A DNA stretch of 7,092 nt from UBA8518 sp041659585 (lineage in GTDB: Bacteria > Patescibacteriota > Minisyncoccia > Moranbacterales > UBA2206). Location of the stretch: the NCBI GenBank assembly GCA_041659585.1, contig JBAZXY010000066.1, positions 1 to 7,092 on the forward strand, read 5' to 3'. Position 1 is the first letter of the stretch, and the number at the start of each line of letters is the position of its first letter. The translations under genes were made by a program, and so were the position numbers. Shown piece by piece: positions 1 through 4,570 of the stretch. Below the pieces are notes generated by a model that was not told the DNA's origin, made no database searches, and worked only from the letters and a program-made list of their open reading frames with translations.

Positions 1-1
1 T

Positions 2-364
2 TTTCGCCACGGTCGCAATCTTAAATACACTCTTAGCCATGGCATGACCTATGGCCATATGCCTAGTGTCCATTCAGCCCTGATGATTTCTCTAGTCACT
101 TCAGTGGGACATTATGCGGGTCTTGATTCCGGCGCCTTTGCTATTGCCCTAGTAATGGCCATTCTGACAATCGACGACGCCACCCGACTGCGCGTATACA
201 TGGGCGAACATAGCCGCTATATCAACATGCTGATCGACAAAACTGATGCCACTGAACAAGACTATCCCCGCCTCAAAGAACGGATGGGTCATAAGCCGAT
301 GGAAGCTTTGGCTGGTGGAATTTTGGGATTTGTTTTGACAGTGCTGCTTATTAGTATTCTTTAG
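2..364 (+). CDS. Divergent PAP2 family (DUF212) membrane protein, 5'-truncated by window edge
   Basis: The frame is open from base 2 with no stop, so the gene starts before the window; the first ATG inside (44) is probably internal. The visible 120 residues match the C-terminal two thirds of the divergent PAP2/DUF212 family (Bacillus YuiD type). They show the motif HMPSVHSA (family form GMPSSHSA, related to the PAP2 phosphatase signature), then LDSGAFAIAL, an 'IDDATRLR.YMGEHSRYIN' stretch matching the family's 'DATGVRR..GEQ...IN', and LKERMGHKPMEALAGG followed by a last hydrophobic helix ending LLISIL. The family consists of small integral membrane proteins with a phosphatase-like fold; substrate and role are not established. 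The second serine of the usual PSSHS is valine here. The gene is convergent with the TrmB-like gene and ends just before a shared terminator. Family call firm, function unknown. Confidence 0.88.
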   Translation, partial: FRHGRNLKYTLSHGMTYGHMPSVHSALMISLVTSVGHYAGLDSGAFAIALVMAILTIDDATRLRVYMGEHSRYINMLIDKTDATEQDYPRLKERMGHKPMEALAGGILGFVLTVLLISIL

Positions 365-382
365 AATTAAAATCGATCCCCT

Positions 383-422
383 AAAAAGAAGGCGGTGCCA
401 TTGGGCACCGCCTTCTTTTTTT
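383..422. terminator. Bidirectional intrinsic terminator
   Basis: A 17-bp perfect stem (383-399 with 404-420) has a GC-rich core GGCGGTGCC and an ATTG loop. It is followed on the + strand by a T run (416-422). On the - strand the complement of 383-387 also gives five T, so it can end both the DUF212 gene and the convergent regulator gene. Its descending arm and tail are repeated almost exactly in the terminator at 2783-2816. Confidence 0.92.
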
Positions 423-442
423 GTGTTCTTGAAAAAATTTCT

Positions 443-497
443 CGATTAATACTGCCCCCAATATATACGATACCATCGTATATTATTCCCTTAATCG
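443..497. repeat. Nested inverted repeats downstream of the TrmB-like gene
   Basis: The inner hairpin ATATACGAT / ATCGTATAT (463-471 with 475-483) has a 3-nt loop. It is enclosed by CGATTAA (443-449) and TTAATCG (491-497). It lies in the 105-bp gap between the terminator and the regulator's stop codon, so it would fold in the 3' untranslated part of that mRNA. It has no T tract and is not itself a terminator. Function unknown. Confidence 0.5.
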
Positions 498-527
498 GTC
501 TAACTATACCTAGATTATACCTATTTT

Positions 528-1298
528 TTATTTCTCCGATAGCACCCAAAGCTTTTTAAACATCTCGCGCATATTATACGCCAGCGCATAATCATGCATT
601 TCCACCAGATAGAATGGGTGCTGCCGCGTATTAATCATTATTAAATAGTCCCCAGCCACCCAAATACTGGCGGTAAAATTGAGCCCCTCCATGAAGCGCG
701 TACTTCTCTTATCTTTAAAATATTTCTTGGCTTGTTTTTTCTCAATTTCTGATACATTGGTAAAAATTTGCCCGCGGAAATTTTTAGCTTGCGGTATTTC
801 CCAGGTAGCATCAATCCATTTCTCATAATTTTCTACAAAGCTATGATCCTGAAAGCCCCACCAAATTCCGTCAGACTCAACAACTGCCTTAGACCACTTA
901 ACCATATTATCAAAAAGAAATTTTTCCAAATCATTTTCTTCGATAAAAACAATCTTGGGAACGGGGTATAATTTTTCAGCCGTAATCAAGTTCAATTCCC
1001 CGATAGCCTTTTTTATCAAAACTTCTTTGTCCTTCACCTCTCTGCGCATTTGCTCCAAGATATTTTCTAAAGTGCTAGGTGGCAAAGGCGCATAATGCAA
1101 CGCCTTAGAACTAATATCCTCAGCGATAATACCTTTTGCTAATAGATTTCCTGCAACATTATATAAAGTTGCACGATTGAGCTTGGTAATTTTAGCTAAA
1201 GTAGACGGTTTCGTTTTCCCACTTTTAAACAAAGCCAAATAGACCTTAATTTCCTTATCATTTAATCCTAGATTTTTCAAAATTTGTCGAATAGCCAT
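528..1298 (-). CDS. TrmB-like winged-helix transcriptional regulator
   Basis: A 256-residue DNA-binding regulator of the TrmB-like family. The N-terminal winged helix-turn-helix covers about residues 5-72: 'LGLNDKEIKVYLALFKSG' as first helices, TKPSTLAKITKLNRATLYN as the recognition unit, and LLAKGIIAED leading into the wing. A helical linker rich in K and E (about 75-110) resembles the coiled-coil dimerisation segment of TrmB proteins. The C-terminal part (about 113-256) is a mixed alpha/beta domain with many Trp/Tyr, likely the ligand-sensing domain; no ligand can be named. The reading frame continues 20 codons upstream to an ATG at 1358, but a consensus promoter for this gene lies inside that extension, so I place the start at the ATG at 1296-1298 (MAIRQILKNLGL). 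No Shine-Dalgarno precedes it, consistent with a leaderless message. It is divergent from the methyltransferase operon and probably controls it and itself. Confidence 0.85.
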   Translation of the reverse strand: MAIRQILKNLGLNDKEIKVYLALFKSGKTKPSTLAKITKLNRATLYNVAGNLLAKGIIAEDISSKALHYAPLPPSTLENILEQMRREVKDKEVLIKKAIGELNLITAEKLYPVPKIVFIEENDLEKFLFDNMVKWSKAVVESDGIWWGFQDHSFVENYEKWIDATWEIPQAKNFRGQIFTNVSEIEKKQAKKYFKDKRSTRFMEGLNFTASIWVAGDYLIMINTRQHPFYLVEMHDYALAYNMREMFKKLWVLSEK

Positions 1299-1305
1299 AC
1301 ATACT

Positions 1306-1334
1306 ATTATACTCTGTTGTTGAAATGTTGTCAA
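1306..1334 (-). promoter_or_regulatory. Sigma70-type promoter of the TrmB-like gene
   Basis: Read on the - strand this is TTGACA (1334-1329), a 17-nt spacer, then TATAAT (1311-1306): both hexamers consensus and spacing optimal. The predicted start site is about base 1299, one nucleotide before the ATG at 1298, giving a leaderless or nearly leaderless mRNA. Confidence 0.85.
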
Positions 1335-1348
1335 CAATTGTTCGACAA
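1328..1348. promoter_or_regulatory. Candidate operator: near-perfect palindrome between divergent promoters
   Basis: TTGTC-AACAATTGTT-c-GACAA is a 20-base inverted repeat interrupted by one extra C (1343). It covers the -35 of the regulator promoter and lies 3 bp from the -35 of the methyltransferase promoter. A bound dimer could repress both directions. The position suits autoregulation by the adjacent TrmB-like protein, which is an inference. Confidence 0.65.
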
Positions 1349-1351
1349 ACA

Positions 1352-1380
1352 TTGACAAATTATTAATTTTACCCTACATT
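1352..1380 (+). promoter_or_regulatory. Promoter of the methyltransferase operon
   Basis: TTGACA (1352-1357), a 17-nt spacer and TACATT (1375-1380, 4 of 6 matches to TATAAT) are followed by a leader of about 60 nt to the ATG at 1447. It faces away from the regulator promoter, with the palindrome at 1328-1348 between them. Confidence 0.65.
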
Positions 1381-1392
1381 GAATTGATGTAG
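1374..1392. promoter_or_regulatory. Second inverted repeat over the -10 and start site
   Basis: CTACAT (1374-1379) and ATGTAG (1387-1392) form a 6-bp inverted repeat with a 7-base spacer, lying on the -10 and predicted +1 of the methyltransferase promoter. It could be a second operator or a small hairpin at the 5' end of the message. Only the repeat itself is certain. Confidence 0.4.
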
Positions 1393-1446
1393 TTTTTAAC
1401 TGCAGGGCACATTAACAACATAAGCACATACGAGGAGGAATATGCT

Positions 1447-2142
1447 ATGCGAAAATTACCAAATCCCGTTACTTACTCACTAGAAATGAAGTTTATGCCT
1501 TGGGGAAAGCTTTTAGCTGGCGTATTATTAGAAGTTATCAAGAGGGTGCCACGCAATGGATCAGTGATTGATCTTATGTGCGGACCTGGATTTCTTTTGG
1601 ATATGATTCGGAATCATCGACCTGACCTCGCTCTGACTGGTGTTGATATTGACTACCAATATATTCGTTATGCAAGCAAAAAAAATCCGGGTATTCAATA
1701 CAAGCAAGCGAATGTTTTAAGCAACAACTACCACGGCATATTTGATTGTGTTATTTGTACAGGAAGTATGCATCACTTACCCTATGAAACACAGCCTCTG
1801 CTTTTTGATAAAATGAGTAGCCTCATTAGCAAAAATGGGCTGTGCATTTGCGCCGACCCATGCATCAGTGAATATACCAATGAATTGGATCGACAGTTAG
1901 CGGCGGCGGAGCTGGGATATGAATATCTAAAAGCGGTATTACATACCCAAGCACCGCTTTCAATCATTGATGCGACGCTAAATATATCGCACAATGATGT
2001 ATTAGCAGACGGGGAATATAAAAATTCCTTATCTCAAATGACCAAAATGGCTAGCCAATTTTTTGGACATATTGAGATTAACAAGATTTGGCCAAATTCT
2101 TATTCTAGCTATGGCGATTATTACATTGTGTGCCACGATTAG
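1447..2142 (+). CDS. Class I SAM-dependent methyltransferase
   Basis: A 231-residue cytoplasmic enzyme with the Rossmann-type SAM-binding core. Motif I is VIDLMCGPG (residues 40-48), the acidic post-I strand is LTGVDID (63-69, Asp67 expected to hold the SAM ribose), and motif II with its following loop is FDCVICTGSMHHL (99-111). The next strand and helix, 'LISKNGLCICADP', complete the usual order. The C-terminal 95 residues are variable and probably form the substrate cap, so the methyl acceptor cannot be predicted. The start at 1447 is chosen because GGAGG at 1434-1438 is 8 nt upstream; the nearer ATG at 1442 is in another frame and too close to the ribosome-binding site. It is the first gene of an operon with the exported protein 45 bp downstream, and is driven by the divergent promoter region next to the TrmB-like regulator. 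Confidence 0.87.
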   Translation: MRKLPNPVTYSLEMKFMPWGKLLAGVLLEVIKRVPRNGSVIDLMCGPGFLLDMIRNHRPDLALTGVDIDYQYIRYASKKNPGIQYKQANVLSNNYHGIFDCVICTGSMHHLPYETQPLLFDKMSSLISKNGLCICADPCISEYTNELDRQLAAAELGYEYLKAVLHTQAPLSIIDATLNISHNDVLADGEYKNSLSQMTKMASQFFGHIEINKIWPNSYSSYGDYYIVCHD

Positions 2143-2187
2143 CTAAAAATGTAAAAAAACATTACCATTTACCAAGGAGAAGCACTT

Positions 2188-2760
2188 ATGAAGAAAATTA
2201 TTCCGTTGTATCCACTGACTATCGCTTTTTGTCTTATCTCATTCAATGTATTAGCAGCTGACATCAATGGAAACATTGAACATCGCAACACTATTATTGA
2301 CAAAAAATCTTCCCAGCAACTAAATTTCTATGGATCCAGTTTAACTGACGGAAGCACACTCGGCGTCTCCGGCGTTGCGAGTGTCAGCAAGGATTATTCC
2401 GAAACCTATCTCGGGCCAATCTGGGCACCTGCTCCATGGATCTCGCTCGAAGCCAGCATTGGACTTCAGCAAATCGAAAATGGATCACCGCTGAGATATG
2501 CGGTGGCTGGTTGGATTGGAAATTCAATCGGTTCGTTATATTACACCAGGGAGATGGGCGCTAGCAATGAAGACTGGTGGGAGAAGTTTCGAGTGTTTGC
2601 CAATATGGGCAACATAGCCCAAATTGGCGCTGTCTATGAAAAAGGATGTGACTGGGGGCCAATAATTGAAATCCCAATTGCGTCCTCTAAATTTAAAGTT
2701 CGAGCAGTGTGGTATCCCAAACCCGATGTTATGCAACTCAGTCTATTTTTTAATTTCTAG
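2188..2760 (+). CDS. Exported beta-rich protein of unknown function
   Basis: 190 residues. The N-terminus is a classical Sec signal peptide: MKK, a hydrophobic stretch to residue 22, and likely cleavage after VLA (residue 23) before ADINGN. It has no lipobox. The mature part alternates hydrophobic and polar residues in short blocks separated by Gly/Asn/Ser turns (TLGVSGVASVS, WISLEASIGLQQIENG, YAVAGWIGNSIGSLYYT, FRVFANMGNIAQIGAVY, KFKVRAVWYP), as in small beta-barrels. It ends LSLFFNF, a terminal aromatic like the beta-signal of outer-membrane proteins. One Cys (154) remains after processing. AAGGAG at 2174-2179 is 8 nt from the ATG. It is second in the operon with the methyltransferase and followed by a terminator. 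I do not recognise a named family; barrel topology is inferred from pattern only. Confidence 0.75.
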   Translation: MKKIIPLYPLTIAFCLISFNVLAADINGNIEHRNTIIDKKSSQQLNFYGSSLTDGSTLGVSGVASVSKDYSETYLGPIWAPAPWISLEASIGLQQIENGSPLRYAVAGWIGNSIGSLYYTREMGASNEDWWEKFRVFANMGNIAQIGAVYEKGCDWGPIIEIPIASSKFKVRAVWYPKPDVMQLSLFFNF

Positions 2761-2782
2761 ACTACTATCCTGAACCCAAACA

Positions 2783-2816
2783 AAGGCGGCGCCAAATGGC
2801 ACCGCCTTCTTTTTTT
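2783..2816 (+). terminator. Intrinsic terminator of the methyltransferase operon
   Basis: Stem 2783-2793 with 2798-2808, core GGCGGCGCC / GGCACCGCC with one C-A mismatch, loop AAAT, followed by C and seven T (2810-2816). The descending arm and tail are the same as in the terminator at 383-422. Confidence 0.88.
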
Positions 2817-2835
2817 GTATTCATAAAGAATATGT

Positions 2836-2979
2836 TTATTTCATCTTTTCCAATTCATCCAAAATCAACGCGCGATCATTCCAGGGGATTTTTTGGTCCT
2901 CCACCACAATGTTTGTAATAATTTGTGCCGTATCTTTGTGAGACAACTCATTAGAATCCGCCAAGCTATTTAACTCATA
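2836..2979 (-). pseudogene. murE-like C-terminal remnant with internal deletion
   Basis: A 47-codon open stretch between an upstream in-frame TAG (2980-2982) and its own TAA (2836-2838), with no credible start. Its last 22 residues (DQKIPWNDRALILDELEKMK region) match the end of the intact MurE at 4561 (DQKIPWNDRAVILEELAKLN). Just before that, SHKDTAQIITNIV matches FHEDPKQIIADIV, which in MurE lies about 47 residues further from the C-terminus. The DNA agrees: 2852-2898 is 44/47 identical to 4580-4626, and 2901-2946 is about 70% identical to 4770-4815. The 143 bases 4627-4769 are replaced here by two bases, a net in-frame loss of 141 nt. Similarity fades near 2962. It lacks the ATP-binding and central domains, so it cannot be an active ligase. 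It sits just after the terminator of the lipoprotein operon. Confidence 0.8.
2852..2898. repeat. 47-bp direct repeat, copy A (in murE remnant)
   Basis: 44 of 47 bases are identical to 4580-4626, same orientation; mismatches are at 2857, 2868 and 2872. Of the three differences, one is silent and two give conservative changes (E/D, V/L). Similarity outside the block is much lower. The two copies bracket the lipoprotein/membrane-protein operon. Confidence 0.85.
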
Positions 2980-2995
2980 CTATCTTGCAAATAAA

Positions 2996-3036
2996 AAAAA
3001 GCCCGTGGTGTTCAATGAATCCACTGACGGCTTTTT
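2996..3036 (-). terminator. Intrinsic terminator of the lipoprotein operon
   Basis: AAAAAGCC (2996-3003) pairs with GGCTTTTT (3029-3036), continued after an asymmetric internal loop by GTGG / CCAC. On the - strand the hairpin ends in a run of eight T (complement of 2993-3000). It begins about 20 nt after the stop of the membrane-protein gene at 3059. Confidence 0.75.
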
Positions 3037-3058
3037 CCTTATGCAAAATTGCTTTGCT

Positions 3059-3565
3059 TTAAGGGGTTACATAATCGTGAAAACGCTCCTTGGGCTTGTC
3101 GGGTCGAGTTTGGAACATCTTCCAGTTGAATTTTTCCGAGGAAGCATTATACTCCTTTACCAGATTATTCCGCTGTGAGGCGATGGCAATCAAATCCTCC
3201 CTGGCCTGTTGACGCTCCTTGTTATACTGCATCGAGATGTGCGGTGGCCACTTTGCCATATCCTCGCCGTAACCTTTATATTGCTCGTCCACGCTTTTGG
3301 TGCGAGCTTCAAAAAGGTTGATGTCTTTATCCATCTTTTCGATGTTGTTGGCTTGATTAATGAACCACTCGTATTTGGTGAGTGCTGCCTTGGCGCCGAA
3401 TTCATCCTGGGCAACCTTGGCTGCTTCGCCAAACCATCCGAAAACGTACCCGAGTCCACCGATAAGCACGCTCAAGGTAAACATTGCCAATATCACTTTA
3501 ACTCCGATTGTCATCGGACCCTGATTTGCTGCTTTTTCATAACCTTTCCAACTTTGTCCACTCAT
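3059..3565 (-). CDS. Single-pass membrane protein with helical ectodomain, unknown function
   Basis: 168 residues from the chosen start. A short polar N-terminus (MSGQSWKGYEKAANQGP) is followed by one strong transmembrane helix at about residues 20-44 (VKVILAMFTLSVLIGGLGYVFGWF). A charged, mostly helical region follows (about 47-145, rich in A, K, E, Q with regularly placed hydrophobics: 'YEWFINQANNIEKMDKDINLFEAR' and 'ERQQAREDLIAIASQRNNLVKEY'), likely coiled coil. The tail 'FQTRPDKPKERFHDYVTP' is basic and proline-containing. The frame has an earlier ATG at 3580, but the GGAGG inside that extension is ideally placed (8 nt) for the ATG at 3563-3565, so I use the latter. The gene follows the lipoprotein gene by 33 bp and precedes a terminator, so the two form an operon. 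I do not recognise the family. An envelope-spanning or complex-assembly role with the lipoprotein is a guess. Confidence 0.72.
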   Translation of the reverse strand: MSGQSWKGYEKAANQGPMTIGVKVILAMFTLSVLIGGLGYVFGWFGEAAKVAQDEFGAKAALTKYEWFINQANNIEKMDKDINLFEARTKSVDEQYKGYGEDMAKWPPHISMQYNKERQQAREDLIAIASQRNNLVKEYNASSEKFNWKMFQTRPDKPKERFHDYVTP

Positions 3566-3573
3566 TGCCTTAT

Positions 3574-3578
3574 CCTCC
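3574..3578 (-). promoter_or_regulatory. Shine-Dalgarno deciding the start at 3565
   Basis: GGAGG on the - strand, 8 nt before ATG 3565. The alternative ATG at 3580 immediately precedes this motif and has no ribosome-binding site of its own (upstream is AATAATAATTTCAG). Confidence 0.75.
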
Positions 3579-3598
3579 ATCTGAAATTATTATTGTTA

Positions 3599-4315
3599 TT
3601 ACGGATTTACCTTCGGAGTTGCTTGCTTTGTTACTGGTGGGACTACGGGCGAGGGAGATGATGCTGGAGCATCTGCCTTTTTAGGCATGTTTGCATTCTT
3701 TAATTGCTCCTCTTGCGCTTTTTGCCACTTCAATGCTTCTTCCTGAACTTTGTAAAGTCCAGTGATCTTGTCAATCGGATTATCCAAATCAATCGGATAA
3801 TCCGTCAATAAATAACCCAACCCGCCGGCGGTTCCCCATTGGTGATAACGACCCATTGGATCAAACCAGAAGATATATGGATCAGATTCACCGTATGTTC
3901 CATCGGGCTGAAGGAGCTCATCTGTTTCATAGGTATATGTAGGGTTGGTAGCCCTTGGAATGCCGGATGATGGAAACCATCCGTCATTACCACTGACTGC
4001 TGCATGCCTTGGTTCAAGTCTTTTCCCCGAACTGGTAACCTTGTTGCGAATCGGCATCCTCTTGATAATGTTGCCGTCCAGAGAAATGAGATGTATCCAC
4101 ATAACTTTAGTCGGATTAGTGGTTACTTTAATTCTGTCATTTATGTTTTGTTGTTCGACGGTCATGCCTTGAGAGTTTTTGGGGATGTGATTCGCCCGAA
4201 CCTGTTCAGCGCCGCTACTTGATTGTTGCTGGGTTGTTTCATTACAACCCGTAATGTTTATGCAAAATGCACAAATACAGACCAACGTTAAAATACGACC
4301 AATTTTTTTCGACAT
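3599..4315 (-). CDS. Lipoprotein of unknown function
   Basis: 238 residues. The N-terminus MSKKIGRILTLVCICAFCIN-ITGC is a lipoprotein signal peptide with lipobox I-T-G-C, so Cys24 should be lipidated and the protein anchored outside the cytoplasmic membrane. A Gln/Ser/Asn-rich linker (25-60) leads into a folded region (about 61-190) with 'VMWIHLISLDGNIIKRMPI', KVTSSGKRLEPR, and a dense aromatic/glycine core 'LLQPDGTYGESDPYIFWFDP' continuing MGRYHQWGTAGGLGYLLTDYP (residues 134-173). A charged helix (187-210) and a Pro/Ala/Ser-rich tail (211-238) follow. AAGGAGGAA lies just upstream of the ATG. It is the first gene of a two-gene operon with the membrane protein downstream. I do not recognise a characterised family; the core at 134-173 looks conserved enough to serve as a search seed. 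Confidence 0.78.
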   Translation of the reverse strand: MSKKIGRILTLVCICAFCINITGCNETTQQQSSSGAEQVRANHIPKNSQGMTVEQQNINDRIKVTTNPTKVMWIHLISLDGNIIKRMPIRNKVTSSGKRLEPRHAAVSGNDGWFPSSGIPRATNPTYTYETDELLQPDGTYGESDPYIFWFDPMGRYHQWGTAGGLGYLLTDYPIDLDNPIDKITGLYKVQEEALKWQKAQEEQLKNANMPKKADAPASSPSPVVPPVTKQATPKVNP

Positions 4316-4431
4316 CGTTCTTCCTCCTTGATAATGATGAATGGGTTAACCAGCCTTTGATTGAAATTCTACGATTTATGTATATTTTTTTGAAGAGATT
4401 TTACCTCTTATTTTTTAAGGTTCAACGTATT

Positions 4432-4460
4432 ATATTAGCATAAGATTAAGGTTGTGTCAA
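4432..4460 (-). promoter_or_regulatory. Promoter of the lipoprotein operon
   Basis: On the - strand: TTGACA (4460-4455), a 17-nt spacer ending in TGC (an extended -10 element), then TAATAT (4437-4432). A perfect TATAAT at 4434-4429 overlaps it but with a 20-nt spacer. The predicted 5' leader is about 110 nt. Confidence 0.72.
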
Positions 4461-4495
4461 TACCTCTTAAATGTCAAAGTTTAGTAGAAATGTCA
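4455..4495. repeat. Three direct TGTCA repeats at and upstream of the lipoprotein promoter
   Basis: TGTCA occurs at 4455, 4472 and 4491 (+ strand). The last two sit in identical AAATGTCA octamers (4469-4476 and 4488-4495) whose starts are 19 bp apart. The first copy is part of the -35. Spacing near two helical turns would suit an activator or repressor array, but TGTCA is short and also reads as -35-like TGACA. Confidence 0.35.
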
Positions 4496-4541
4496 TGGGG
4501 GTCTTTAGGGACACCGCGGGGAATTCTTGCCACGACTATTT

Positions 4542-4570
4542 GAACAGCTAAAACACTGCTTTAGCCGTTC
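4542..4570 (-). other. Hairpin spanning the murE stop codon
   Basis: GAACaGCTAAA (4542-4552) and TTTAGCcGTTC (4560-4570) form an 11-bp stem with one mismatch and a 7-nt loop. The murE TAA lies in the stem. No T tract follows on the - strand, so it is not a standard intrinsic terminator; no better one is visible between here and 4316. Confidence 0.55.

Noticed and set aside
367..549. A 60-codon minus-strand frame starting with TTG
   Set aside because: It overlaps the end of the TrmB-like gene in another frame, has no Shine-Dalgarno, and reads through the terminator hairpin; its tail is just translated terminator sequence.
1299..1358. 20-codon N-terminal extension of the TrmB-like protein
   Set aside because: A consensus TTGACA-N17-TATAAT promoter and the palindrome lie within it, and TrmB-like proteins usually begin just before the first winged-helix residues as with MAIRQILKNLGL.
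2836..2979. Reading the murE remnant as a small functional gene from a TTG
   Set aside because: There is no Shine-Dalgarno near the TTG, an in-frame stop lies just upstream, and similarity to MurE is broken by a deletion.
3209..3661. 150-codon plus-strand frame opposite the membrane-protein gene
   Set aside because: It is antisense to two coding regions with better start signals, has no ribosome-binding site, and its product shows no recognisable features.
4381..4420. Plus-strand hairpin AAGAG/CTCTT followed by T6
   Set aside because: The stem is only 5 AT-rich pairs and there is no plus-strand gene upstream to terminate; it lies in the leader of the minus-strand operon.
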